Of a stretch of DNA of 48,314 bases, positions 8,887-18,006 are shown one piece after another (the stretch's first letter is position 1; every line of letters starts with the position of its first letter). A program made the translations under genes and the position numbers. Source of the stretch: Planctomycetaceae bacterium. GTDB lineage: Bacteria > Planctomycetota > Planctomycetia > Planctomycetales > Planctomycetaceae. The notes beneath the pieces were generated by a model. The model was not told the origin of the DNA, made no database searches, and saw nothing but the letters and a program-made list of their open reading frames with translations. The stretch lies in contig JAKFVC010000244.1 in assembly GCA_021732415.1 (NCBI GenBank), positions 1-48,314 on the forward strand, written 5' to 3'.

Positions 8887-9377
8887 TCCCGGGCCTTTCG
8901 CGTGTCAACCCTTGAATGGATGAACTTGCACTTAGTTTGCAGCCGGGCGGAATCTCTTGTCAAGCGCTCAATCTCAATTCAATAGCCCTCTGCAACAACC
9001 AGATCACATGACTTTTCGTCTTGCAATGAAACTTGGTATCCATCTTCACGTCGAGACAGGTGGTTTAACCAATTGTGTTCAGCGTTAGCGCTCTGGTCCT
9101 AAAGGGACTCTGAGGCGGACTTTGCAAATCGGGAGATCCACCAATTCGAGCCACAGCCTGGCAGTCCACTTCCACACTAAGCCCGAGCAATGTGACATAC
9201 CGCTACTGGTGTCTGTCGATTTGAGCGATTTTTCCGCGTTCGGCGATTTCGGGCTTGGCGACCGAATGGAACTTCCAGATACTGAGATTCACAGCAAAAT
9301 CCTTGCTGCAGGCATCCGCGCTTCGGGATGCGGGTCAATCTCGATCAGGTGTTCTCGATCAGATGTTGAGGTGCAGC
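8887..9377. other. Divergent intergenic region upstream of the sigma factor
   Basis: This region of about 490 bp lies between the divergent caspase and ECF sigma genes and should carry both promoters. The sigma frame is open from 9255, but that extension has no ribosome site and no sigma-like sequence. No strong palindrome, repeat or consensus promoter was seen. Confidence 0.5.
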
Positions 9378-10010
9378 ATGACTACCGAGCCCCGTGACGA
9401 CTTGCCTTCCGAATACGTTTCCATTGAGGATTCCATCCGGCTCATCGCGAAATTTCAGAATGGGGACGATCAGGCTGCTGGGAAATTGTTTCGCCGCCAT
9501 GTGGAACAATTGGTCCGCCTGACGCAAAGTCGGATTTCCACCCGGTTGGTACGTCGCATTGATGCGGAAGATGTCGTGCAGTCGGTCTATGGAGATTTCT
9601 TCGAGGGAGCGAAAAAAGGGAATTACATCATAGAACGGTCGGGCGACCTGTGGCGGCTGCTCGTCGGGATCACGATGAACAAGTTGCGCAAACAGTTTGA
9701 GTTTCATGCCGCTGATAAACGGGACTATCAACGGGAACAAACTTTCGGCGGTGACGACAGCACTGGACAAGCCGAGTGGCAGCCGCCCTCTCCCGACACA
9801 TCGCATCCTGAAATCATCGCGATTGTGGATCAACTGGAGCACTTCCTGCAAAAGCTCAAACCTTCGCTGCGATCGATTTTAGAACTCCGGCTACAGGGAC
9901 ACTCGGTTCAAGAGATCGCCGAATACGTTCAGCTGTCAGACCGACACGTCCGCCGCGAACTGGAGAATGTCCGCGAACTGCTGGAACGGGAGATGGTTCC
10001 TCCTCAGTAA
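9378..10010 (+). CDS. ECF-type RNA polymerase sigma factor
   Basis: A 210-aa product. The ATG at 9378 has GAGG six bases upstream, and this start gives the usual ECF length. Region 2 lies at about residues 18-110: LIAKFQNGDDQAAGKLFRRH, then RRIDAEDVVQSVYGDFF, then the WRLLVGITMNKLRKQ helix. Region 4 lies at about 150-205 with a helix-turn-helix (SILELRLQGHSVQEIAEYVQ, SDRHVRRELENVRELLE). The linker is Gln/Pro-rich. This pattern matches the planctomycete-expanded ECF groups. No anti-sigma gene is adjacent; the next gene encodes a putative outer-membrane protein, and the nearest kinase (12898) is a plausible partner because many planctomycete ECFs lie near Ser/Thr kinases (inference). Target promoters are unknown. 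Confidence 0.9.
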   Translation: MTTEPRDDLPSEYVSIEDSIRLIAKFQNGDDQAAGKLFRRHVEQLVRLTQSRISTRLVRRIDAEDVVQSVYGDFFEGAKKGNYIIERSGDLWRLLVGITMNKLRKQFEFHAADKRDYQREQTFGGDDSTGQAEWQPPSPDTSHPEIIAIVDQLEHFLQKLKPSLRSILELRLQGHSVQEIAEYVQLSDRHVRRELENVRELLEREMVPPQ

Positions 10011-10466
10011 CCAGTACTGCACAACCACGAATATCAGTGGTTCAGGCACCTGTTTGAAGCGTGCCATTCGGATTCGATCCTTAAGCTAAGAACCTTCATC
10101 TCCGAACTATCGACGTGCTATCAGCACGTGCGTATAGATCTGGTTTCGATGTCAGATCGACCTGTCTTCACTCGCCGGAATGACATTACGTCTTACCTCG
10201 CCCGTAGATCTCCCACATCTTGACTATCCGGAACTTTGATCGCCCGGGTATTCGACGTCTTCCCGTCTTACTGCTTCTTCGCGTCAAGCGATTTCCTCAG
10301 TGCCGCCGATAGACCCGCTAACACCGGCACAACATGTTTATTCATTCATGCCTGTCTTGAGTGTCATGACTGACAGTCGGACAAGACGGGTGTTACAGAA
10401 ACAGTTCCATTAGCGACAAAGTTTGCCTCAGCAAATCAGTACCCACGCAATATCACGAGGGAAATC
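10011..10466. other. Intergenic region, no gene seen
   Basis: About 455 bp between the sigma factor and the barrel protein genes on the same strand. There is a small hairpin ACCAC-GAATATCA-GTGGT near 10026-10043, too weak and without a T-run to call a terminator. The promoter of the next gene should be here. A GAGGG ribosome site precedes 10467. No coding frame is convincing. Confidence 0.45.
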
Positions 10467-12323
10467 ATGGGCCAGAGTTCTACGATCCGGAGCCAATCAC
10501 ATTGGAAACGTCGCTGGGAATTGACCGTCTGTAGTCTGTTGGGGCTGCAGGTCACGGGAATCTGCTGGTCGGAAGAGATTCCGACTGCCAGACCCAGGCA
10601 GGCCCCTGGTCTGATTGGAGTCGCCAGCGACGCCGAGGGCACCGGGGTCATCCAACAGGTGGGGCACAAATGCAGTGATCCCAACTGCGATCAGTGCCGT
10701 CCCCGCTGGCGCAAGAAGGTGTGCCCTCCGGAATGGTACATGCAGTCCCCCATGTGGCAGAGTATCACCGGCAACGAGAATGGTGCTGGAAACATGGCGG
10801 CTCCCGGTGCAGTCGGAGATCCGAATATGGCCGGCAATGCGGGAGCTGGCGGCAATCTGGGAATGGGAGCGGGTGGCGATGCGGGATTGGGAGCTGCCAA
10901 TCCCGGATTCATGGATCTGGCTTCGGCAAATCCCAGTAACATTGCGCCCAATATCATCGGTGATCTGTTCGGGTCGGGGAATTTGAACGTCACCGGCGTT
11001 TCGTTCGCCGAAGGTAACGCAATCCTGAGCCCCAACGAAGACTACGGCAATGGGCCCATCACGACCTTGCATCAGATCGTGGGCACCAATCCGCTGAATA
11101 CCACAGACGTGATTTACGCACCGTTGAGAATCGCAGGTGACGTTAATTCCGGCCCGGGCAACGTCTTGACGACTCAGCATGGCAACACATTTGGTAGCAC
11201 CACGGACCAGGTGCTCTACCGGTTTACGGTCACCGGTTTGAATGCCACCATCGATCGCGATTCCCACGGAAACTTGATCACGGCTCCGATTTCCGCATCA
11301 GTGAACTCTGGAAATCCCGGGCTGTTCTCGGTGAACCAGTTCAATACTCAAGCGGGTGCGGTCAACCGCGTCGGGCAATTGCGTATTGCCGAAAACGTCA
11401 GCCCCATGCCCCGCGATCGTATCTTCTTTAACTACAGCTATTTCCAGGATGCTCAGTTCAGCCAGGTGTTGCAGGCTGATGTACATCGCTTCACACCCGG
11501 CTTCGAAAAGACGTTCATGGAGGGCAATGCCTCGATCGAGTTCAGGGCTCCGTTCGCGACGTCAATCGATCCCGTTGTCAATCTGAGCAATGGGAGTACA
11601 AACAGCGGCAGCGTCTCCTGGGGTAACTTGAACCTGACTGCCAAAGTTCTGATGTACCGCACATCCAGCTTCGCCATCTCGACCGGTCTGCAAGTAGTCG
11701 CACCGACAGCCCGCGATACGATCCTGATGTCGGATGTGACCGGGGATATTGTCGATGGCAGGATCAAGAACGGAGCAACGCACATCTTGCCGTTTGCCGG
11801 CTGGATCTACACGCCCGATGACCGGTTCTTCAGCCAGGGCTTTTTACAGGTCGACACCGATGCGAACGGCAACGGTATCTACGCCAATAACTTCCTGATT
11901 GATCCATCGACACCCTCGCTCTCGATTGGAGCCCCCAAACGCATTGGCACCCTGTACGACACCACCAACCTCTATACCAGCACGAGTGCCGGATATTGGG
12001 TGTATCGATCTGACTCGCCGGATACTTTTGTCCAAGGTTGGGCGCCGGTGATGGAGCTCCACACCAGCAACTCTCTAGAGCGGGCCGATTTCGTGCAGCG
12101 TGGTCAGTTCCAGGCCGGATCTCCCAATCGCCATGTGGAAACGATCAACATGGTTCTCGGCGTGCACACGCAACTCCGCGATCGGCGATTCGTCTCAGCA
12201 GCGTATGCCTTCCCGGTTTCCGGACAGGCCGACCGACAGTTCCAAGGGGAATTTCGCCTGCTGCTGAACCAACTGTTCGGGCCCATCAATCGCCAGACTG
12301 CGGCGGGCTTCTTCGGTGGTTGA
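10467..12323 (+). CDS. Gly-rich secreted protein, putative outer-membrane beta-barrel
   Basis: A 618-aa product; ATG has GAGGG five bases upstream. The N-terminus has basic residues followed by a hydrophobic stretch (LTVCSLLGLQVTGICW), likely a signal peptide. Residues 65-95 contain four Cys in a short basic segment (HKCSDPNCDQCRPRWRKKVC). A Gly/Ala/Asn/Met-rich linker (about 105-150) precedes a C-terminal region of alternating beta pattern (about 310-610) with paired aromatic residues (RIFFNYSYFQDAQF, AGYWVYRSD, FPVSGQADRQFQGEFRLLLNQ). This is typical of planctomycete transporter-like barrel proteins. The C-terminus NQLFGPINRQTAAGFFGG lacks a classical terminal Phe signature. The role is inferred from pattern only. 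It follows the ECF sigma gene, but the 455-bp gap argues against one operon. Confidence 0.65.
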   Translation: MGQSSTIRSQSHWKRRWELTVCSLLGLQVTGICWSEEIPTARPRQAPGLIGVASDAEGTGVIQQVGHKCSDPNCDQCRPRWRKKVCPPEWYMQSPMWQSITGNENGAGNMAAPGAVGDPNMAGNAGAGGNLGMGAGGDAGLGAANPGFMDLASANPSNIAPNIIGDLFGSGNLNVTGVSFAEGNAILSPNEDYGNGPITTLHQIVGTNPLNTTDVIYAPLRIAGDVNSGPGNVLTTQHGNTFGSTTDQVLYRFTVTGLNATIDRDSHGNLITAPISASVNSGNPGLFSVNQFNTQAGAVNRVGQLRIAENVSPMPRDRIFFNYSYFQDAQFSQVLQADVHRFTPGFEKTFMEGNASIEFRAPFATSIDPVVNLSNGSTNSGSVSWGNLNLTAKVLMYRTSSFAISTGLQVVAPTARDTILMSDVTGDIVDGRIKNGATHILPFAGWIYTPDDRFFSQGFLQVDTDANGNGIYANNFLIDPSTPSLSIGAPKRIGTLYDTTNLYTSTSAGYWVYRSDSPDTFVQGWAPVMELHTSNSLERADFVQRGQFQAGSPNRHVETINMVLGVHTQLRDRRFVSAAYAFPVSGQADRQFQGEFRLLLNQLFGPINRQTAAGFFGG

Positions 12324-12344
12324 TCGGTGTTGCTTCCCGAATCA

Positions 12345-12420
12345 CTGTAGCGGAATCTCGTGAGAGTTCCGCGATAGTCTCCAGACTTTGGGGGCGGAAC
12401 TCTTACGAGATTCCGCTACA
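12345..12420. repeat. Near-perfect palindromic element, family B
   Basis: Two 27-bp arms flank a 22-bp centre. The left arm is 12345-12371 (starts TGTAGCGGAATCTCG, ends GAGTTCCGC) and the right arm 12394-12420 is its reverse complement with one mismatch. It starts 22 bp after the stop of the barrel protein gene. Its size, position and long clean arms resemble dispersed miniature palindromic elements; only one copy is in this window. Confidence 0.8.
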
Positions 12421-12440
12421 CCAATCTTGGAAGTTTCACG

Positions 12441-12475
12441 CGGCTCGGTTTCCTTTAGGAAGCCGAGCCGTTTGG
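12441..12475 (+). terminator. Terminator-like hairpin after the barrel protein gene
   Basis: The stem CGGCTCGG(T)TTCC / GGAAGCCGAGCCG has a 4-base TTTA loop and one G-T pair, followed by GTTTGG. The T-run is short, but the stem is strong and sits just beyond the family B palindrome. Confidence 0.6.
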
Positions 12476-12897
12476 CATTGAGGTGCGGGGTTCCCTTCCA
12501 CCCATCACAATCAGCCTCTCGCTGGTCCTGTGGATTGACTGTCTGATGCGACACAACTAGACATCACGTCGTAATCGACATGACACCAGTGTTTCCCCCT
12601 AGGCAAATCCCGGACGTCGCTTGTTCGTGGTGGCCACAACAGTCATAATCAGACGTCTCGTGTCCTGTCAAAACGGGTTGGCAAGCTCGATCAGCCCGCA
12701 TGACGGGAATCGGACCACAGCTATGAGAGCCCTCGGCCGATACACGAATCGCGTTCTACCCAATGAAATTGTCCCACGACAGTCCTCAAAGTGGTTCGCG
12801 AGTCCCGGAGGCACTCAGTTTCTGGAGCAGGGAATGCTCGTCGTATATCGACTGATCACAGTCCTGATTGATGCAATTCCAGCCTGGGACAATCCTA

Positions 12898-15800
12898 ATG
12901 TCGGTCGAACAAGATAGCCTGGGCAAATACTGCGATGCCTTCAACCAGGCATGGAAGAGTGGCAGTCCACCGGAAATTGCCGACTTCTTAAAACGAGTCC
13001 CCGAACAGATTCGTCCGCGCCTGCTCCGTGAATTGATCAGGATCGACTGGGAGCATCGGCTGTTAGGGGGAGATTATCCCTCTATCGCAGACTATGCTCA
13101 GCTCGATCCGAAAATGAGCGAGTGGTTTCTCCCCGCGGATTCTGAACAGGAATCGGGCGGCGACCCGAATGGGACGCGTGCGCCGCTCCATCTGCAAATC
13201 GCCAAAGGAGCCAAACCGCCCGCGAACAACTCCGGTGATGCCGAAGCCAGCAGCCAGGAAATCGCCCACTCGACTCAAGTGAAGGTGCGAGACCACTACC
13301 TTCCGCAATCCAGCGAAGAGCCCACCAACGATTTTGTCCGGCCTCCCGCACCTCCTGTCGCGGTTGCTCCCGCCGCCACTGCCCCCTCTGCCCCGGCGGA
13401 CGAACTCCCGCAAACGATCGGCCGCTTCCGGATTGAAAAGCTGCTCGGCAAGGGGGCGTTTGGCCGAGTCTACCTGGGAATCGATGACGGCTTCCTGCAG
13501 CGCCGGGTGGCCATTAAAGTCCCGGTGAAAGAGCGACTGGTCGATCGCAATGTCCGGCACAATTACTTGTCGGAAGCCCGTATTCTCGCCAGCCTGGACC
13601 ATCCGCACATCATGCCCGTGCATGAATGCGGTGATCTCGCCGACGGCACGGTGTTTCTCGTATCGAAGTATGTGGAAGGGGCCGATTTACACGCGCTGCT
13701 GCGGAAAAAAGCCCTGACCATCGCAGATTCGGTTCGCATCATCATCTCGATGGCCAAAGCCCTGCATCATGCCCATCAAATGGGTTTGGTCCATCGCGAC
13801 ATCAAGCCGCAAAATATCCTGGTGGATCAACAGGGGCACGCCTATCTGGCAGACTTTGGCCTCGCCTTGACCGATGAGGATTTCGGCGTCGGCGCCCGTT
13901 TCGTGGGGACTCCTTCGTTTATGAGTCCGGAACAAGCCCGCGGTGAAGGGCACCGTGTCGATGGCCGTTCCGACTTGTTCAGCCTCGGTGCGGTGTTGTA
14001 CAAAGCGTTGACCGGCCACGATCCGTTCCGCGGACGTACCATGGAAGAAATCCTCGATCAGATCGCGACCGCGGATCCTCGGCCGCTGCGCATGTGGAAC
14101 GATCGAGTCTCCCGCGAGTTGGAACGCATTTGCCTGAAGGCTCTGGCCAAACGGGCTGCGGACCGCTATCAGACTGCGGCCGATCTGGGAGACGACTTGC
14201 AGATCGCGCTGGATCAATTGCACGGTGTTCAAGCCGACTCGGCTCCCCCTCCCACCGGCGAGTACCCCAGTGGACCGAATCTGGATCGACCATCGAATCC
14301 GGGCTTGGAGAGACCGTCCAGCACAGGCCTGGAGCGTCCGTCATCGCCCGGCTTTGAGCGACCATCCAGTCTCAATTTGGACAAACGATCGCAATTGGTA
14401 GCGGGCGATTCGCACCGCGGTGCGGCGAGCGTCGTGCCGAAAGGTCTGCGTTCCTTCGACCAGGGCGATGCGGACTTCTTCCTCGATCTCTTACCGGGAC
14501 CACGCGACCGGAACGGACTGCCTCCGACGCTGCGATTCTGGAAAAGCCGGATTGAGAGTCAGGATCCTCAACAGGCCTTCGCCGTGGGGATCCTGTATGG
14601 CCCGTCGGGCTGCGGCAAATCATCTCTCGTGAAGGCCGGATTGTTGCCCGTCCTGAGCAGCGCCATTCGACCTGTCTATGTCGAAGCCTGTGGCGAAGGG
14701 ACTGAAGCTCTGCTGTTGCGAGCGTTGAAGTGGCAGTGTCCTGAACTCGCCGACGACCTGACGCTGGCCGAATGCCTGGCGGCCTTGCGCCGCACTCGGG
14801 GCGGGTCCGAACGACGCAAGATCCTGCTGGTGATCGACCAGTTCGAACAATGGCTCTTCACACATTCCAATCCGCAGAATTCTGAACTGGTCGAAGCCTT
14901 GCGGCAGTGCGACCGGATGCATGTCTCCGCATTAATTTTAGTGCGCGATGACTTCTGGCTGGCTGCCAGCCGGTTCATGCACGCACTGGAAATTGAATTA
15001 CGCGAAGGGGAAAACAGCACGCTGATCGACTTGTTCGATCAGCGTCACGCCGAACATGTGTTGAAGTTGTTCGGTCGCGCATTTAGCGTGCTGCCCCCGG
15101 GTGAGTTATCGGCCGTCCAGAAGGCGTTCATCAAAGAGGCGGTCCAGGGACTGGCCGAGGATGGAAAAGTCATTCCAGTGCGACTGGCCCTGTTCGCCGA
15201 GATGGTTAAGTCCCGCCCCTGGAGCCCGGGGACGCTGAAAGCGCTCGGTGGGGCGCATGGTGTCGGCACGGCGTTCCTCGAAGAGACATTCAGCTCGCGG
15301 AATGCGTCTCCGCGGCAGCGCCGGCATGATCGGGCGGCCCGCGGATTGTTGTATCGTCTGCTCCCGGAATCGGGGACCGAGATCAAGGGCAGCCAGCGCA
15401 CGATGGCCGACTTGAAGGTTGCGGCCGGCTATGAAAATCAGCCGCAGGACTTCAGCGATTTGATCCGGCTCCTGGATACCGAATTGCGATTGATCACACC
15501 CATCGACCTGGAAGTCGATCCGGATGGACCAGGCGGCGACTCGCCCGAACTCCGGTGCGGATATCAGCTCGCACACGACTATCTGGTGCCGACGCTCCGC
15601 AACTGGCTGACGAACAAACGCCGCGAAACATATCGGGGTCGCACCCAGCTGCTGCTGGAAACACGCACCGCCAACTGGATCGACAAGCCAGAAAAGCGGA
15701 ATCTGCCGACCACCCTGGAATGGTTCCGAATCCGCTTTCTCACGGATCCCAGAATCTGGACGGCGGGTCAGAAGAAGGTCATGAACAAAGGCTTTCAACA

Positions 15801-16596
15801 GGCCATCTGGCTGTCGTCCATCAATTTGGCGTTGGGGCTGATCGCCGGCTACATGCTGGCCAATGACTGGGCGAAAACCGATGCCCGTGCCAAGATTGAA
15901 ACTTTGAAGCTCGTCAATGACGCTGCGTTTCCCAGTGCGCTGCAGGAATCCAAGCCCGGCCCAATCGCCTGGACTTACTTACGCCCGTCGCTGCATAAGG
16001 AACTTGCCAAGCTTCAGGAGAAGGAACCGAACGCAAGTCCGCAGCTGACGCGTGTGCGGTTAGCGCAGCTGACGCGTGTGCGGTTAGCTCTGCTGCGCGA
16101 TGATGAGACGCAATTCGAGCCTCTCATTCAACGAGCACTGGAAACCGAACCGGCTGAATTGCGCATGATTTGTGAAGTCTTCCGGAACGATGGCAATACG
16201 CATCACAGCTTCCTCAATTCAGGATCGTCGCAGCGGGTCAGCTACTCCGAGGCCGCAGAAGAAAAATTCTGGGAAGTCCTCAATCAGCCCACGGCTTCTG
16301 ACGCGACTCGTTTTCATGCCGCCAATGCCCTGGCGGTACTGCAAAACCTGCGGGCCGCCAAGGACAGCCGCTGGAATCCCCATCTGAATCTGATCGCCAG
16401 TCAACTGCTGGTCGACCTGACAGTGGACATCACGCAACTCAACAGTCTGGCGAGAAACCTGGCACCGATCCGCACGAAGTTGATCCCGACGCTGCAGAAC
16501 AAGTTGGTGGTAGGCAAGAATGACTGGCTGGTCAAACAAGTCATCAGCGACCTGGAAAAATTGGAGTCTGCCAGCGACCAGGCCACTTCTAAGTAG
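12898..16596 (+). CDS. Ser/Thr protein kinase fused to a STAND-type NTPase
   Basis: A 1232-aa product from ATG 12898 (a TTG/ATG extension from 12868 has no better ribosome site). The N-terminus (about 1-70) is a helical region seen before many planctomycete kinases. After a Pro/Ala linker comes a complete kinase domain at about 176-440: GKGAFGRVY, VAIK (Lys207), HRDIKPQN (about 299), DFG (319-321), GTPSFMSPEQ. Residues 460-500 hold degenerate repeats of about 10 aa (RPSNPGLE, RPSSTGLE, RPSSPGFE), rich in potential phosphosites. An NTPase of STAND/AAA type follows, with Walker A GPSGCGKSS near 568 and Walker B ILLVIDQFEQ. A helical region, one membrane segment near 970-990 (SSINLALGLIAGYML) and a helical tail complete it. 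All key kinase residues are intact. It lies 124 bp upstream of the pilus ATPase gene on the same strand, so pilus-related signalling is possible (inference). Confidence 0.9.
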   Translation: MSVEQDSLGKYCDAFNQAWKSGSPPEIADFLKRVPEQIRPRLLRELIRIDWEHRLLGGDYPSIADYAQLDPKMSEWFLPADSEQESGGDPNGTRAPLHLQIAKGAKPPANNSGDAEASSQEIAHSTQVKVRDHYLPQSSEEPTNDFVRPPAPPVAVAPAATAPSAPADELPQTIGRFRIEKLLGKGAFGRVYLGIDDGFLQRRVAIKVPVKERLVDRNVRHNYLSEARILASLDHPHIMPVHECGDLADGTVFLVSKYVEGADLHALLRKKALTIADSVRIIISMAKALHHAHQMGLVHRDIKPQNILVDQQGHAYLADFGLALTDEDFGVGARFVGTPSFMSPEQARGEGHRVDGRSDLFSLGAVLYKALTGHDPFRGRTMEEILDQIATADPRPLRMWNDRVSRELERICLKALAKRAADRYQTAADLGDDLQIALDQLHGVQADSAPPPTGEYPSGPNLDRPSNPGLERPSSTGLERPSSPGFERPSSLNLDKRSQLVAGDSHRGAASVVPKGLRSFDQGDADFFLDLLPGPRDRNGLPPTLRFWKSRIESQDPQQAFAVGILYGPSGCGKSSLVKAGLLPVLSSAIRPVYVEACGEGTEALLLRALKWQCPELADDLTLAECLAALRRTRGGSERRKILLVIDQFEQWLFTHSNPQNSELVEALRQCDRMHVSALILVRDDFWLAASRFMHALEIELREGENSTLIDLFDQRHAEHVLKLFGRAFSVLPPGELSAVQKAFIKEAVQGLAEDGKVIPVRLALFAEMVKSRPWSPGTLKALGGAHGVGTAFLEETFSSRNASPRQRRHDRAARGLLYRLLPESGTEIKGSQRTMADLKVAAGYENQPQDFSDLIRLLDTELRLITPIDLEVDPDGPGGDSPELRCGYQLAHDYLVPTLRNWLTNKRRETYRGRTQLLLETRTANWIDKPEKRNLPTTLEWFRIRFLTDPRIWTAGQKKVMNKGFQQAIWLSSINLALGLIAGYMLANDWAKTDARAKIETLKLVNDAAFPSALQESKPGPIAWTYLRPSLHKELAKLQEKEPNASPQLTRVRLAQLTRVRLALLRDDETQFEPLIQRALETEPAELRMICEVFRNDGNTHHSFLNSGSSQRVSYSEAAEEKFWEVLNQPTASDATRFHAANALAVLQNLRAAKDSRWNPHLNLIASQLLVDLTVDITQLNSLARNLAPIRTKLIPTLQNKLVVGKNDWLVKQVISDLEKLESASDQATSK
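16041..16088 (+). repeat. Perfect 24-bp tandem duplication inside the kinase gene
   Basis: GCAGCTGACGCGTGTGCGGT plus TAGC occurs twice back to back (16041-16064 and 16065-16088) with no difference. It adds eight residues in frame, giving LTRVRLAQ followed by LTRVRLAL in the C-terminal helical region of the kinase-STAND protein. Perfect identity suggests a recent slippage event. Confidence 0.9.
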
Positions 16597-16612
16597 ACCG
16601 GCCGGAGTATCT

Positions 16613-16686
16613 GTGTAGTGGCCACGCTCGCCAGGGCGTGGGAGTCATGCGGATGGATCGCCCACGTTCTGGCGAACGTGGCTACA
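16613..16686. repeat. Palindromic intergenic repeat, family C, copy 1
   Basis: An inverted repeat with arms TGTAGTGGCCACGCTCGCCA / TGGCGAACGTGGCTACA, extended inward by GGGCGTGGG / CCCACGTTC. It sits between the kinase and pilus ATPase genes and leaves only about 34 bp before the latter's start. A second member lies at 47613-47686. If formed in RNA, the hairpin could separate expression of the kinase from that of the pilus genes. Confidence 0.7.
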
Positions 16687-16720
16687 TCGAATCTGACTTC
16701 GCCGAGATTTAAGGCTATTC

Positions 16721-17872
16721 ATGCTCGCCAAGGACATCTATCAGGTCACCACGACGCACTTCCTGGGGCCGATCATGCCGTTGCTGGATGATCCCCAGGT
16801 TTCGGAAGTCCTGGTCAATGGCCCTGACGTCGTTTATTACGAAAAGGCCGGCATCATCCACCGGTCGGATCTGAAGTTTCCCAACGACGCGGCGCTGATG
16901 GCGGCCGCGGTCAATATCGCCGAATACGTAAATCGCCAGGTCGATGCGGATCATCACAGCATGGATGCCCGGTTGCCTGATGGTTCGCGTGTGCATGTCA
17001 TCATCCCGCCGGCGTCGCGACAGGGGATTTGCTTTTCGATTCGCAAGTTCAAGAAGTCCAGCTTCAGCTTAAAAAGCCTGGTGGAATGGGGCAGTCTCAC
17101 CGCCGAGGCGGCCGAGTTCCTCGAGTTCGTGGTGCTCATTCACAAGAACACCGTGATCTCCGGTGGTACCGGCACCGGCAAGACCTCGATGCTCAACGCG
17201 TTGTCGGCGGCGATCCCCGAGCACGAGCGGATCATCGTGATCGAAGACAGTTCGGAACTGCAGCTCTATCAGCCGCATACCGTTTATCTGGAGGCCCAGC
17301 CACCGCGGCCCGATGGTAAGGGACAAGTCACCATCCGCGATCTGTTCGTCGATTCGTTGCGTATGCGTCCCGATCGCATTGTGGTGGGCGAAGTCCGGCG
17401 CGGTGAGGCCCTGGATCTCATCCAATCGATGATTTCCGGACATGCGGGATCGCTGACCACGGTCCATGCCAGCACGCCGCGGGATGCTGCGATTCGCCTG
17501 GAAACGTTGTCTCTCATGAGCGATGTGTCGCTGCCAATCTATGTGGCACGAGCACAGGTCGCATCGGCACTGCACGTGGTGATTCAGATCACGCGTTTTG
17601 GAGATGGTTCACGTCGCGTCCAGAAGATCACCGAGGTGCTGGGGCTGGATGCGCAGAACAACTACCAGTTTCAAGACATCTACGTCTTCAAAGCCGAGGG
17701 CCACGATGCCAACGGCATGCTGCTGGGCCGCCTCCACCCCACCGGCATCCGCCCCAGTTTCGCGGAAGAAGTCCATGCCCTGGGCTATGGCAATCGGATC
17801 AAGCTGACGCAGGAGGTCTTCGGCCCTGCCCCGTCGGCGGAATCCATGGGTGAGCAGGCCCATGCAGGATAA
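16721..17872 (+). CDS. cpaF: Tad pilus assembly ATPase, CpaF/TadA family (short form)
   Basis: A 383-aa secretion ATPase that powers Flp pilin polymerisation at the inner-membrane platform. The N-terminal domain (1-130) contains the family segments ISEVLVNGP-like SEVLVNGPDVVYYEKAG and DARLPDGSRVHVIIPP. The NTPase domain has Walker [10 protein letters not shown] at 148-156, an Asp box IIVIED at 171-176, Walker B RMRPDRIVVGEVRRGEALD at about 214-232, and a His box HAGSLTTVHA at 241-250. All catalytic elements are intact. It lacks the long N-terminal region of typical CpaF and has no FHA. Start ATG 16721 has AAGG seven bases upstream. It is followed after 134 bp by the pilin genes. A second CpaF-type ATPase (27565) is in the same locus. 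Confidence 0.95.
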   Translation: MLAKDIYQVTTTHFLGPIMPLLDDPQVSEVLVNGPDVVYYEKAGIIHRSDLKFPNDAALMAAAVNIAEYVNRQVDADHHSMDARLPDGSRVHVIIPPASRQGICFSIRKFKKSSFSLKSLVEWGSLTAEAAEFLEFVVLIHKNTVISGGTGTGKTSMLNALSAAIPEHERIIVIEDSSELQLYQPHTVYLEAQPPRPDGKGQVTIRDLFVDSLRMRPDRIVVGEVRRGEALDLIQSMISGHAGSLTTVHASTPRDAAIRLETLSLMSDVSLPIYVARAQVASALHVVIQITRFGDGSRRVQKITEVLGLDAQNNYQFQDIYVFKAEGHDANGMLLGRLHPTGIRPSFAEEVHALGYGNRIKLTQEVFGPAPSAESMGEQAHAG

Positions 17873-17936
17873 GCCAGCCATCTCCAACCGGGCTTAGTTC
17901 CGCAAATTCCAAAAAACGATGTCCGATTGAGTGTGC

Positions 17937-17966
17937 GAAACCGGATTGTTCTGGTGTAACGACACC
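17937..17966 (+). promoter_or_regulatory. Conserved pilin-upstream box, copy 1
   Basis: GAAACCGGATTGTTCTGGTG followed by TAACGACACC, beginning 70 bp before the first pilin ATG. Closely related boxes stand 66-70 bp before pilins 2-5. This fixed spacing suggests a shared promoter, operator or leader element; part of the conservation may simply reflect duplication. Confidence 0.4.
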
Positions 17967-18006
17967 ACAACACACTCCAGCCAAACACACGAAAAAGGGG
18001 CATGTC

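Larger units (their letters stand above)
12324..12897. other. Intergenic region with palindromic repeat and terminator
   Basis: About 570 bp between the barrel protein and kinase genes. It contains the 76-bp palindrome at 12345-12420 and a terminator-like hairpin at 12441-12475. The remaining 420 bp should contain the kinase promoter. A 98-codon frame at 12621-12917 overlaps the kinase start, has no domain, and is not called. Confidence 0.5.

Noticed and set aside
12898-16596. Kinase-STAND gene considered as an Avs-type or kinase-type phage-defence gene
   Set aside because: No sensor repeats or nuclease effector are seen and the neighbours are pilus genes; the architecture is common in planctomycete signalling.
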